From: CAMCFD01 sp965661355
GTDB lineage: Bacteria; Pseudomonadota; Alphaproteobacteria; Rickettsiales; UBA1997
Length of the DNA stretch: 12,213 nt
Reading direction: 5' to 3'
NCBI GenBank assembly: GCA_965661355.1
Contig: CBFIDI010000041.1
Location: 1 to 12,213, forward strand
The notes under the pieces were generated by a model. The model worked only from the letters and a program-made list of their open reading frames with translations, searched no databases and had not been told where the DNA came from. Of this stretch, positions 1-7,900 are shown piece after piece (positions within the stretch are counted from its first letter, which is position 1; each line of letters opens with the position of its first letter). The translations under genes were made by a program, and so were the position numbers.

Positions 1-522
1 GATGGTAAGAAAATGGGCAAAACCGCCAATGGCGCAATTTGGCTTAATGAAGATCTTTTTGCGCCCTTTGATTATTTTCAATATTTTAGAAATGTAAGCG
101 ATAAAGATGTTTTTCGTTTTTTAAAATTATTTACCGATCTTTCGCAATCTGAAATTGAAGATTTAGAAAAACTTGAAGGGCAAGAAGTAAATAAAGCAAA
201 AGAAGTTTTGGCTTTTGAGGCAACAAAAATTTGCCATGGGCAAGAATTGGCGCAACAATCACTTGAAAAAGCACGCGAAATATTTCTAAAAGGCAATAAT
301 AATGCTTATGAAGAATTTATAATTGATGAAGACAGCGAAGAATTAATACAAATTATGAAAGACATAGGACAAGTAAAATCTAATGGCGAAGCTAGGCGAT
401 TAATTCAAGGTGGCGGGGTTAAAGTTGACAACAAAACGGTTTTAGATGTTAGTCTAATTTGTAATTCTAGTTTTGACCTTCAAATTGGCAAAAAAAGATT
501 TTATCGTGTGGTTTTTAAATAA
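1..522 (+). CDS. tyrS: Tyrosine--tRNA ligase, C-terminal part (5' end outside window)
   Basis: This is the 3' portion of tyrosyl-tRNA synthetase, which charges tRNA-Tyr in the cytoplasm. The frame is open from base 1, so the ATG at 13 is internal and not the start. The first visible codons carry the class I signature loop KMGKT (bases 10-24), the TyrRS version of KMSKS, followed by the typical GAIWL stretch. A helical anticodon-recognition region follows, and the last third holds the S4-like RNA-binding domain, recognisable by SNGEARRLIQGGGV and the following KVDNKTV (about bases 382-441). The gene ends with TAA at 520-522. About 173 residues are seen, as expected for the part after KMSKS in the bacterial TyrRS form with an S4 tail. 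It converges on rpe with a 113-bp gap. Identification is confident; only the N-terminal catalytic half is missing. Confidence 0.96.
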   Translation, partial: DGKKMGKTANGAIWLNEDLFAPFDYFQYFRNVSDKDVFRFLKLFTDLSQSEIEDLEKLEGQEVNKAKEVLAFEATKICHGQELAQQSLEKAREIFLKGNNNAYEEFIIDEDSEELIQIMKDIGQVKSNGEARRLIQGGGVKVDNKTVLDVSLICNSSFDLQIGKKRFYRVVFK

Positions 523-568
523 TTAATTAAGAAAAACGCTTAAATTTGGATATTTTAGAGCAAATCTT

Positions 569-587
569 CCTTTTAAAGGGTTTTTTT
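569..587 (+). terminator. Weak candidate intrinsic terminator after tyrS
   Basis: CCTT (569-572) can pair with AAGG (576-579) around a three-base loop, with a possible extra T-G pair outside, and is followed by G and seven T residues (581-587). The stem is only 4-5 bp, so this is a weak call supported mainly by its position 47 bp after the tyrS stop and by the T run. On the opposite strand no T run follows, so it would not serve rpe. Confidence 0.4.
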
Positions 588-635
588 GTCTTTTTAGAAT
601 TTACTTACCTAATAATAAATTTGTTTAGTGATTTT

Positions 636-1286
636 TTAAGATTTTAAACTTTCAATCGCTTTACGATAATCATTTGAAGAAAAAATATAAGAGCCGGAAA
701 CTAAAACATTGGCCCCAGCGCTAATTACTTGCTTAGCGGTTTCGTTATTTATTCCGCCGTCAACTTCTAAGTCGATATTTCTTCCGGTTTTTTCAATTTT
801 TTCGCGTATTTTTTCAATTTTTTTAAGTTGGTTTGAAATAAATTTTTGGCCGCCAAATCCAGGATTTACGGTCATTACCAAAATTAAATCGACTTGATCC
901 AAAATATAATCAAGTTTACTTTCGTGAGTTGACGGAACGATAGAGACTCCGGCTTTAACGCCAAATGATTTAATTAATCCTAGGCTTCTATCTAAATGCG
1001 TCGTGGCTTCAGCGTGTATTGTTATTATGTCAGAGCCAGCTTTGGCGAAATTTTCAACATGTTTGTCAGGGTTTTCAATCATTAAATGAGTGTCGAAAGG
1101 TAAGTGAGAATAGGTCTTTAAAGCCTTTACAACATTGTCGCCAATTGTAATATTTGGCACAAAACTTCCATCCATAACATCAATATGAATATAATCGGCG
1201 CCCGCTTCGGTAATCTCGGTAACCTGATAACCTAAATTGGCGAAATCTGCTGATAAAATAGAAGGGGAGATTTTTATATTTGACAT
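636..1286 (-). CDS. rpe: Ribulose-phosphate 3-epimerase
   Basis: This enzyme interconverts ribulose 5-phosphate and xylulose 5-phosphate in the pentose phosphate pathway as a cytosolic TIM barrel. The 216-residue length is normal for the family. Visible signatures are SPSILSADFANL (residues 7-18), HIDVMDG with metal ligands H34 and D36, FVPNITIG (42-49), THLMIENP with H67, VNPGFGGQKF (140-149), the phosphate-gripping region typical of the family, and EVDGGI (174-179) with D176. H34, D36, H67 and D176 correspond to the known metal site, with D36 and D176 as the acid/base pair. The start at 1286 lies just before the conserved SPSILSADF block; only a weak AAAAGA purine stretch precedes it. It is transcribed away from cysS and towards tyrS. 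One small oddity is VPST at 117-120, where many family members have NPAT. Confidence 0.96.
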   Translation of the reverse strand: MSNIKISPSILSADFANLGYQVTEITEAGADYIHIDVMDGSFVPNITIGDNVVKALKTYSHLPFDTHLMIENPDKHVENFAKAGSDIITIHAEATTHLDRSLGLIKSFGVKAGVSIVPSTHESKLDYILDQVDLILVMTVNPGFGGQKFISNQLKKIEKIREKIEKTGRNIDLEVDGGINNETAKQVISAGANVLVSGSYIFSSNDYRKAIESLKS

Positions 1287-1318
1287 TGTCTTTTAATAAA
1301 ATTGCGATTTTTCAAGTA

Positions 1319-1347
1319 AAATTACTACATTTCTAGATTTTTGTCAA
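1319..1347 (-). promoter_or_regulatory. Predicted sigma-70-type promoter for rpe
   Basis: Read on the minus strand, a perfect TTGACA -35 box lies at 1347-1342, followed by a 17-nt spacer and a TAATTT -10 box at 1324-1319 (three of six consensus positions). Transcription would start near 1312, giving a leader of about 25 nt before the rpe start codon. The consensus -35 and ideal spacing support it; the weak -10 limits confidence. Confidence 0.5.
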
Positions 1348-1739
1348 GAAAAAGGGTTGATTTGGCTAATAATTTGCTAATTATAAATATATAATACAAT
1401 TTCTACATCTTTAATAGCTACATAATTACTTTATCTTTTTAAATAAAAAACTATCATAAAAATCTAGAGATACAGCCTAAATAAATTATTAAGTTATCAA
1501 TTTTTCTAATAATTTGCGCTTATACAACCATTTTTTTCATCCAACAAATATTCTTGCAAATTTCTTTAAATATACAAAGCTATTATTATGATAAGTTCTG
1601 TCTTTAATTATCAAATTTGCCATAAAAAATTTATCATGATTTTGTAATTTCTCGTTTTTTTCATTAAATTATTTAGTTTAAACTGGTATTTAAAGATTTG
1701 AAATTAATATTATTTGCCTTTAAATATTTTTAGAAATAA

Positions 1740-1767
1740 TTGCTTTTAACAAGAATTATGTTAAAAT
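1740..1767 (+). promoter_or_regulatory. Predicted extended -10 promoter for cysS
   Basis: A TTGCTT -35-like box (1740-1745) is followed by a 16-nt spacer and TAAAAT (1762-1767), which matches the -10 consensus at five of six positions. The -10 is preceded by TGT (1759-1761), making an extended -10 (TGn) element. The predicted start near 1774 leaves a leader of about 28 nt. No strong Shine-Dalgarno precedes the ATG at 1802, only AAG-containing sequence. Confidence 0.55.
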
Positions 1768-1801
1768 TAACAAAAATAATCAAATAAATTAAGTTAAGTC
1801 A

Positions 1802-3196
1802 ATGGAAATCAAAATTTTTAATACTTTGTCGCGTCAAGAAGAGGTTTTGAAGCTAATTGACAAAAATCATTTAAAAATATATGTTTGTGGTCCGACTGTT
1901 TACGACCGTCCGCACCTAGGAAACGCCAGAAGCGCAGTAGTTTACGACATATTTGTACGATTTTTTCGCGAAATTTATGATCGCGTTACTTTCGTTCGCA
2001 ATATTACTGATGTTGAAGATAAAATTAATCAGGCGGCCAAAGATAGAAATATTTCAATTCAGGAATTAACTGAAGAAATCACCAAGCTTTTTCATCGCGA
2101 TCTTGACGGATTAAAGGTTTTAAGACCCGATTTTGAGCCGCGCGCGACAAAAAATATTCCGGAAATGGTAGAAATGATCGAAAAATTGATCAAAAATGGC
2201 TTTGCCTACGAGGCCAAAGGACATGTATTATTTGATGTTAAAGCTTACGAGAATTATGGTGAGCTTTCCAAAAGAAATATTGATGAAATGATTTCTGGGT
2301 CGCGCATTGAAATCGCTTCGTACAAGAAAGATCCGCTCGATTTTGTATTGTGGAAGCCTGCCAATGAGGGCGATGATAAATCTAGTGTTTTTGAAAGTCC
2401 GTGGGGCAATGGTCGCCCTGGCTGGCACATTGAGTGCAGCGCTATGAGCGTTAAATATTTAGGAGAAAATTTTGATATTCATGGTGGCGGGGCTGATCTT
2501 CAATTTCCGCATCATGAAAATGAAATTGCGCAAAGTAAATGTTCAAACTTAAATTCTAATTATGCTAATTATTGGATTCATAACGGTTTTTTAACTGTTG
2601 AAGGTGAAAAAATGAGTAAATCACTGAAGAATTTTATTACTGTAAATGATTTATTTGAAAAGGGCGAAAAAGGCATTGTAATTAGAATGTTGCTGCTTTC
2701 TTCGCATTATCGTAAGCCGCTTGATTTTTCTGAAAAAGGGCTTGAAAATTCAAAGAAATCGATTGAAAAATTCTATTCGGTTTTTAATTCTGAAATTCTT
2801 GAAAAATATTTTGAAGAGGGTTTTTCATTTGGTGGATCGGTTTTTCGTGATGAAATTCTTGAATTTCTATCTGATGATTTAAATTTGTCAAAAGTTTTTG
2901 CATTTTTACATTTAAAAGTTAAAGAGTTAAAAAAGGGTACAGACGAGCTTAAAATGAGCTTTATTGGCGTTTTAGAGTTTTTGGGCCTTTTAGATGAGTC
3001 ATATTTTATTGATAATTTTAACAACGCTAAACCTAAAATTGACAAGGATTTTATTTTGGCCAATATTGAAGATAGAAAAAGGGCCAAAAAAAATAAAGAT
3101 TTTGCGCTTGCCGATAAAATTCGTGACGAATTACTTGAAAAAGGTGTTGTGCTTGAAGATAAATCTGCGGAAATTGTCGAGTGGAAATTTATCTAA
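1802..3196 (+). CDS. cysS: Cysteine--tRNA ligase
   Basis: Cysteinyl-tRNA synthetase is the class I enzyme that charges tRNA-Cys in the cytoplasm. At 464 residues it has the usual bacterial length. Visible motifs in order are YVCGPTVYDRPHLGNARS (27-44), holding zinc ligand C29 and the HIGH-equivalent HLGN (38-41); GWHIECSAMS with zinc ligand C212; HGGGADLQFPHHENE (227-241) with zinc ligands H237 and E241; and EKMSKSLKNF with KMSKS at 270-274. The remaining C-terminal third is the helical anticodon-binding region, including the DFALADKIRDELLEKGVVLED block near the end. The ATG at 1802 is chosen because it leads directly into the conserved N-terminus; the Shine-Dalgarno is weak. It ends with TAA at 3194-3196. 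A 116-bp gap with no clear terminator separates it from the oxidoreductase, so the two may be co-transcribed. Confidence 0.97.
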   Translation: MEIKIFNTLSRQEEVLKLIDKNHLKIYVCGPTVYDRPHLGNARSAVVYDIFVRFFREIYDRVTFVRNITDVEDKINQAAKDRNISIQELTEEITKLFHRDLDGLKVLRPDFEPRATKNIPEMVEMIEKLIKNGFAYEAKGHVLFDVKAYENYGELSKRNIDEMISGSRIEIASYKKDPLDFVLWKPANEGDDKSSVFESPWGNGRPGWHIECSAMSVKYLGENFDIHGGGADLQFPHHENEIAQSKCSNLNSNYANYWIHNGFLTVEGEKMSKSLKNFITVNDLFEKGEKGIVIRMLLLSSHYRKPLDFSEKGLENSKKSIEKFYSVFNSEILEKYFEEGFSFGGSVFRDEILEFLSDDLNLSKVFAFLHLKVKELKKGTDELKMSFIGVLEFLGLLDESYFIDNFNNAKPKIDKDFILANIEDRKRAKKNKDFALADKIRDELLEKGVVLEDKSAEIVEWKFI

Positions 3197-3312
3197 GAAT
3201 ATTATAATTTTGATTTTATTTTTCTTGCAAAAAAATCTCTAAATTCATCAAAATTGCGTGATTACCTTAAGATTATATTTTAAATGACTTTAAATAAAAA
3301 CTAACTAAATAA

Positions 3313-6300
3313 TTGACTAAAAATTTTCTGAACCCAGTTTTTAACTTAAACTTTAGTGATCTTTACAAGGTTGAAGGCCTTGAAAAGGTAAATTCTTATT
3401 TCTGTGAATTTTTTCAAGTTCGCAATTATGAGCTTTACAAAAATTTTTCTATTCTTAAAAAAGATCCAAAATATTTCGAAAAAAAAGAATCAGATTTAAT
3501 TTTGATTGAGTCTGCGAAGATTCTAGAAGATTTTCTGGTTTTTTTATTCAATATTGAAAAGGAAAATAATCAACTTAGAGAATGTCATAAAAATTTATCT
3601 AAAATTCCTGTTGTAAAGAAAGATTTTGTTCAACGAGTTATTTTAAAGAAATATCGCACTATTCCTGATGATTTTAATGTTGACGGTTTTTTTATTCTTG
3701 ATGATTTAAAGATTGAGTTTGGAGGCGGATCGTCAAAAGAAAAAATTTCCGAGAATTTTGCGCGCAGCTTTTTTAATGAAGATGAAATTTCTGAAGTTGA
3801 GGCTAGATTGGCTTCGGAAATTTCTAAATTAATTGCCTGTAAAGATTTAAGTAAAAATGAGGAAGAAAAATACCAAAAATTCATCAATTACGCAATTTGG
3901 GCTCTTTACTCAAAAGAAGGTAAAAAATTTCATGAAAGCGGCTCTTTATTTAAAATGCCACAAAAAATTGATTTTGATAATTTGGTTCGAAACGATATTG
4001 ACTCTGATTTTAAAGAGCGAAATGAATTTAATTTGACCGATTCTGGCTTTAATGTTAATCAGGCGTTAAGCGAGGCTAATTATTGTATTTTTTGTCACAA
4101 ACAAAGTAAAGATTCTTGTAGAAAAGGACTTAAAGAAACAACGAGAATTGATAAAAGTAATATTTTAAATGTTAAGAAAAACCCGATCTTAACTGAAAAT
4201 ATAGCAAATATTTCTTCTGGCAATGTCAAAATTTCAGATTCTAAAAATCTCTTAACTAAAACTGGTAATTCTCAAGTAAATTTTGCAAATGACAGTAAAA
4301 AGCAAGAATTTAAAACGGGCTTTAAAAAAAATCCGCTAAATATTTCGCTTGAAGGTTGCCCTTTAGATCAAAAAATTTCGGAAATGAATCAGCTTAAAAG
4401 CGAGTTTTTTTCGATTGGTTCAATTGCAATTGCAATGATCGACAATCCATTGCTAGCAGGCACCGGTCACAGAATTTGCAATGATTGCATGAAGTCTTGT
4501 ATTTTTCAAAAACAAGATCCGGTCGACATTCCGCAAATTGAGTCACGTGCTTTAAAAGATTTATTGTCTTTGCCTTTTGGTTTTGAAATTTATTCACTTT
4601 TAACGCGCTGGAACCCTCTTAAATTTGGTGAAGAAATGGCGAAAAAACCAAGCAACAAAAAGGTTTTGGTAGCTGGTCTTGGTCCGGCGGGCTTTACTTT
4701 GTCGCATTATTTACTAAATCAGGGTCATGATGTTGTGGCGATTGACGGGCTTAAGATTGAGCCGCTAAATCCAGAAATTTCAGGAATTGACGAAAAGGGA
4801 AATATTGCCGCTTTTAAGCCAATTAAGTTCGTTGATGAAATATACGAAGGCCTGCAAGATCGTTTAATTCAAGGCTTTGGAGGCGTAGCAGAATATGGAA
4901 TTACTTCTAGATGGGACAAGAACTTTTTAACAATAATTCGACTATTGCTTGAGCGAAGGTCGAACTTTAGAATGTTTGGAGGCCTTAGATTTGGCTCTTC
5001 GATTAATGATTTTCAGGCTTTTGAAGAATATCAATTTGACCATATTGCGCTTTGTATTGGCGCAGGAAAACCTAATATTGTTGATATTAAAAATAATTTT
5101 GCGAAAGGCGTTCGGTCTTCGTCCGACTTTTTAATGGCGCTTCAATTAACAGGGGCTTTTAAGAAAAATTTATTTACTAATTTGCAAATCCGACAGCCAA
5201 TTATTGTTATTGGCGCAGGTCTTACTGGGGTTGATACAGCAAGTGAAGCTCAAGAATATTACATTTTGCAAATTCAGCGATTTTTTAAACGCTATACTAA
5301 GCTTGCAAATAAATTTGGCGAAGAATTTGTGCAAAATAAATTTACTATTGAAGAAAGTAAAATTGCGAATGAATTTTTATCTCACTATCAAGAATTAACC
5401 GAAATTGGCAAAGAAAAATTCTTAGAAAAATATCATTCAAAAATATTATACCGCAAAAGAATTCAAGACTCGCCTTCTTATCGCTTAAATCATGAAGAAT
5501 TAAAAAAAGCGTTAACGCAAAAAATTGAATTTGTCGAAAATCAAGAGCCGCAAGAAGCTGTTTTGGATGAATTCTCTCACATCAAGGCTTTAAAAACGAA
5601 AAATGGCGAATTTTTTGATTGTAAAACGCTTTTAATTGCGACTGGAACCGTTCCTAATGTTTCGGTGAAAATTGAAGATCATTTAAATTTTGAGCTTAAC
5701 GGAAAATATTTCAAGCAAATTGACGAAAATTTTAATGAAATTCAGCCAAGTTTTTCGCCAAAATCAGATAAATTAAGCTTTTTTACAAGAATTGATAAAA
5801 GTAAAAAGGCAATTAGTTTTTTTGGCGACCTTCATCCAAATTTTGAGGGAAATGTTGTTAAGGCAATGGCCAGCGCAAAAATAGGCTGTAAGAAAATTGA
5901 TAAAATTTTAATGGAAATTGAGGTCGAGCAAAAAGACTTTTCTGAAAAAGATCAAAAAAATCAGCAAAAAGAAAGCTTTTTTAGTAAAATAAATCAAGAT
6001 TTTGCTGTTAAAATTCATAGAGTTGAAAAAGTTTCGAAATTTTTAAATGAAATTGAGATTAAGGCTCCACTTTTAGCAAAAAATTCTTCGGTTGGTCAAA
6101 TTTTCAGGCTTCAGAATTATCACGCTTTAGCGCCACGCAAAAATAACCAAATTTTAGCGATGGAAGGGGTCGCGGTAACGGCAACCAAAGTTGATAGAAA
6201 AACTGGAGTTATTACTGGTATTATTCTTGATTATGGGGGGTCGACTAGTTTTATTAAAAATTTTAAAGTTGGCGAAAATGTTATTTTTATGGGCCCAAGC

Positions 6301-6936
6301 GGAAAGCCAACCGAAATTAAAGGTGGTCAAACCGTTTTGTTAATTGGCGGCGGCAGGGGTAACATGCCTTTAACTTCAATTGCCGAAGCTTTTAAGCAGC
6401 AAGGTTCAAAAGTTATTTTTGTGGCAAGTTATCGAAAAAATGAATTTGTTTTTCGTCAATCAAGAATGGAAAAAGCTGCTGATAAAATGATTTACGCAAT
6501 TGAAGAAGATCCAAATCTAGAATTTTCAGAGCCGCAAACTAAGCAATTTAAGGGAAATGCAACTGAGGTTTTAAAACAATATTTTGCAGAAAATAAAGGT
6601 GAAAAGATTGACCGAATTTTAACAATTGGCGGCGATAAAATGATGGCAGAAATTGCAAAAATTCGTCATGAAAATATTATTGAAGAAATTGCCGACGCTC
6701 CAATTGCAATTACTAGTTTAAACGCTTCAATGCAATGTATGATGAAGGGGGTTTGTTCTCAGTGTCTTCAAAAAAGACAAAAAGACGGTGGTGGTTTTGA
6801 ATATTTTTACGCTTGCGCAAACCAAGATCAAAATATGGACAAGTTAGATTTTAAGCATTTAAGTGCAAGGTGCGATCAAAATTCATTGCAACAAAAAATG
6901 ACACAAATGTGGATCACCTTAACTAACGATACTTGA
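3313..6936 (+). CDS. Fused GltD/NfnB-like plus PyrK/NfnA-like FAD, NAD(P)H and Fe-S oxidoreductase
   Basis: This 1207-residue soluble protein combines electron-transfer modules. Residues 1-250 are an unassigned, mainly helical domain. Cysteines C258, C261, C269 and C349 (in GCPLDQ) and then C389, C392, C396 (GHRICNDCMKSC) resemble the N-terminal [4Fe-4S] region of glutamate synthase small subunits. Next come a Rossmann motif GLGPAG (455-460, FAD), GAGLTG (634-639, NAD(P)H), the ATG motif at 776-778 and FGD at 837-839. From about 896 a ferredoxin-reductase-like domain follows, with IGGGRGN (1011-1017), ending in C1142, C1148, C1151 and C1168, a [2Fe-2S] pattern like PyrK. The order resembles the two Nfn transhydrogenase subunits joined as B-A. 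I know such proteins from alphaproteobacteria as generic FAD-dependent oxidoreductases; the reaction is not established here. The start is TTG, directly after an in-frame TAA, with no clear Shine-Dalgarno; the N-terminal FSDLY block supports this start. Residues 277-332 look like an insertion. Confidence 0.88.
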   Translation: MTKNFLNPVFNLNFSDLYKVEGLEKVNSYFCEFFQVRNYELYKNFSILKKDPKYFEKKESDLILIESAKILEDFLVFLFNIEKENNQLRECHKNLSKIPVVKKDFVQRVILKKYRTIPDDFNVDGFFILDDLKIEFGGGSSKEKISENFARSFFNEDEISEVEARLASEISKLIACKDLSKNEEEKYQKFINYAIWALYSKEGKKFHESGSLFKMPQKIDFDNLVRNDIDSDFKERNEFNLTDSGFNVNQALSEANYCIFCHKQSKDSCRKGLKETTRIDKSNILNVKKNPILTENIANISSGNVKISDSKNLLTKTGNSQVNFANDSKKQEFKTGFKKNPLNISLEGCPLDQKISEMNQLKSEFFSIGSIAIAMIDNPLLAGTGHRICNDCMKSCIFQKQDPVDIPQIESRALKDLLSLPFGFEIYSLLTRWNPLKFGEEMAKKPSNKKVLVAGLGPAGFTLSHYLLNQGHDVVAIDGLKIEPLNPEISGIDEKGNIAAFKPIKFVDEIYEGLQDRLIQGFGGVAEYGITSRWDKNFLTIIRLLLERRSNFRMFGGLRFGSSINDFQAFEEYQFDHIALCIGAGKPNIVDIKNNFAKGVRSSSDFLMALQLTGAFKKNLFTNLQIRQPIIVIGAGLTGVDTASEAQEYYILQIQRFFKRYTKLANKFGEEFVQNKFTIEESKIANEFLSHYQELTEIGKEKFLEKYHSKILYRKRIQDSPSYRLNHEELKKALTQKIEFVENQEPQEAVLDEFSHIKALKTKNGEFFDCKTLLIATGTVPNVSVKIEDHLNFELNGKYFKQIDENFNEIQPSFSPKSDKLSFFTRIDKSKKAISFFGDLHPNFEGNVVKAMASAKIGCKKIDKILMEIEVEQKDFSEKDQKNQQKESFFSKINQDFAVKIHRVEKVSKFLNEIEIKAPLLAKNSSVGQIFRLQNYHALAPRKNNQILAMEGVAVTATKVDRKTGVITGIILDYGGSTSFIKNFKVGENVIFMGPSGKPTEIKGGQTVLLIGGGRGNMPLTSIAEAFKQQGSKVIFVASYRKNEFVFRQSRMEKAADKMIYAIEEDPNLEFSEPQTKQFKGNATEVLKQYFAENKGEKIDRILTIGGDKMMAEIAKIRHENIIEEIADAPIAITSLNASMQCMMKGVCSQCLQKRQKDGGGFEYFYACANQDQNMDKLDFKHLSARCDQNSLQQKMTQMWITLTNDT

Positions 6937-6958
6937 AATTTAAAAAATCATAATTATC

Positions 6959-6998
6959 TTGACAATGACCAAAAATTTAAATATTGTTTTAGTATAAT
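6959..6998 (+). promoter_or_regulatory. Predicted promoter region for the Bax inhibitor-1 family gene
   Basis: A perfect TTGACA (6959-6964) lies 17 nt before TATTGT (6982-6987, four of six -10 matches). A perfect TATAAT follows at 6993-6998 but is 28 nt from the TTGACA and has no good -35 at normal spacing. Either -10 could be used, with a start near 6994 or 7005 and a leader of about 90-100 nt. The region begins just 22 bp after the preceding gene, so read-through from upstream is also possible. Confidence 0.55.
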
Positions 6999-7094
6999 AT
7001 TTTTGAACAAAGTTTCAAATTTAGCTAAAGTTATAACAAGATGAAAACAAGGTTTTTTTAGATTAATATTAACTAATTATTTAAGTGAGGAAAT

Positions 7095-7811
7095 ATGTCA
7101 AATTTTAGACAAAATACAAAATCTTACGCCTCTTCTGTTTCAGGCGTATCTTACGATGCTGGTCTTAGGTCTTACATGGTAAGTGTTTACAACTATATGA
7201 TGACAGCCCTAGGAATTTCAGGTGTTGTGGCGTTTTTAACTTCAAATTCTCCGGCCATGATGAACGCTTTATTTGGCTCGCCATTGGCTTTTGTTGTTAT
7301 GCTTGCGCCACTTGGTTTTGTGTTTTTCTTTAGTTATAAGTTAAACTCAATTTCGGCGCAAAAAGCCAAGACTTATTTATGGGTTTTTTCAGTTTTAATG
7401 GGTCTTTCTCTGGCTACAATTTTTGTTGCCTATACTGGCACAAGCATTGCTAGGGTTTTCTTCATTTCGGCTGCAACCTTTGGATCTATGAGTCTTTATG
7501 GTTACACAACTAAAAAAGATTTAACCGCTTGGGGTTCTTTTTTATTCATGGGCCTAATCGGAGTAATCATTGCTTCTGTTGTTAATATTTTCTTAAAAAG
7601 TTCCGCCCTAGAATTTGCAATTTCTGCAATTGGTGTCTTGGTTTTTGTGGGCTTAACAGCATATGATACGCAAAAAATTAAACAAAATTACTACCACAGT
7701 GCCGACAAAGAAACAATTGCTAAAATGGCTGTTTCTGGCGCTTTAAATCTTTATTTAGACTTCATAAATCTATTTTTAATGATGCTAAGATTATTTGGCG
7801 AAAGAAGGTAA
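7095..7811 (+). CDS. Bax inhibitor-1 (YccA/YbhL-type) family membrane protein
   Basis: This 238-residue polytopic inner-membrane protein belongs to the BI-1/TMBIM family. Seven hydrophobic segments are visible at roughly 31-50, 62-80, 93-112, 117-136, 146-167, 171-189 and 212-232, after a polar N-terminal tail of about 25 residues. LTAYDTQKIK (187-196, with D191) and YLDFINLFL (220-228, with D222) are family signatures; these two aspartates correspond to the pair implicated in the pH-sensitive calcium leak of the Bacillus homologue. The C-terminus MLRLFGERR is also typical. In E. coli the relative YccA interacts with the FtsH protease; its role here is not shown. The ATG at 7095 is preceded by GTGAGG (7085-7090), the clearest Shine-Dalgarno in the window. 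It has its own promoter and a strong terminator, so it appears monocistronic. Confidence 0.94.
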   Translation: MSNFRQNTKSYASSVSGVSYDAGLRSYMVSVYNYMMTALGISGVVAFLTSNSPAMMNALFGSPLAFVVMLAPLGFVFFFSYKLNSISAQKAKTYLWVFSVLMGLSLATIFVAYTGTSIARVFFISAATFGSMSLYGYTTKKDLTAWGSFLFMGLIGVIIASVVNIFLKSSALEFAISAIGVLVFVGLTAYDTQKIKQNYYHSADKETIAKMAVSGALNLYLDFINLFLMMLRLFGERR

Positions 7812-7845
7812 ATTTATTTTACTTAAGTAAAAACTAACATAAAGG

Positions 7846-7900
7846 CCTCGTTTAATTTACATAAAAACAAAATTTATGTAAATTGAGCGGGGTTTTTTTT
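7846..7900 (+). terminator. Strong intrinsic terminator after the Bax inhibitor-1 family gene
   Basis: A 20-bp stem forms between 7846-7865 and 7873-7892, with three G-U pairs and no unpaired bases, around a 7-nt loop (AACAAAA). Eight T residues (7893-7900) follow the closing GGGG. It starts 34 bp after the stop codon. It is by far the strongest terminator in the window. Its left arm is preceded by few A residues on the plus strand, so it acts in the plus direction only. Confidence 0.93.

Larger units (their letters stand above)
1287..1801. other. Divergent AT-rich spacer between rpe and cysS
   Basis: This 515-bp gene-free stretch lies between two divergently transcribed genes. It holds the rpe promoter near 1319-1347 and a cysS promoter near 1740-1767. 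The interior (about 1380-1690) shows no coding signal in any frame that I can support. It contains a 12-bp direct repeat, CTAATAATTTGC, at 1366-1377 and 1506-1517, and an 11-bp inverted pair, TCTAGATTTTT at 1332-1342 with AAAAATCTAGA at 1458-1468. Both are weak evidence in sequence this AT-rich. A 14-bp word at 1713-1726 recurs at 8059-8072 in the other long spacer. Confidence 0.6.

Noticed and set aside
1332..1468. 11-bp inverted pair TCTAGATTTTT / AAAAATCTAGA in the rpe-cysS spacer.
   Set aside because: The arms are 115 bp apart and mostly A/T; not enough to claim an operator or mobile element end.
2773..3087. Minus-strand open frame of about 100 codons inside cysS.
   Set aside because: It overlaps a clearly conserved gene and has a Lys/Ser-rich composition typical of antisense reading.
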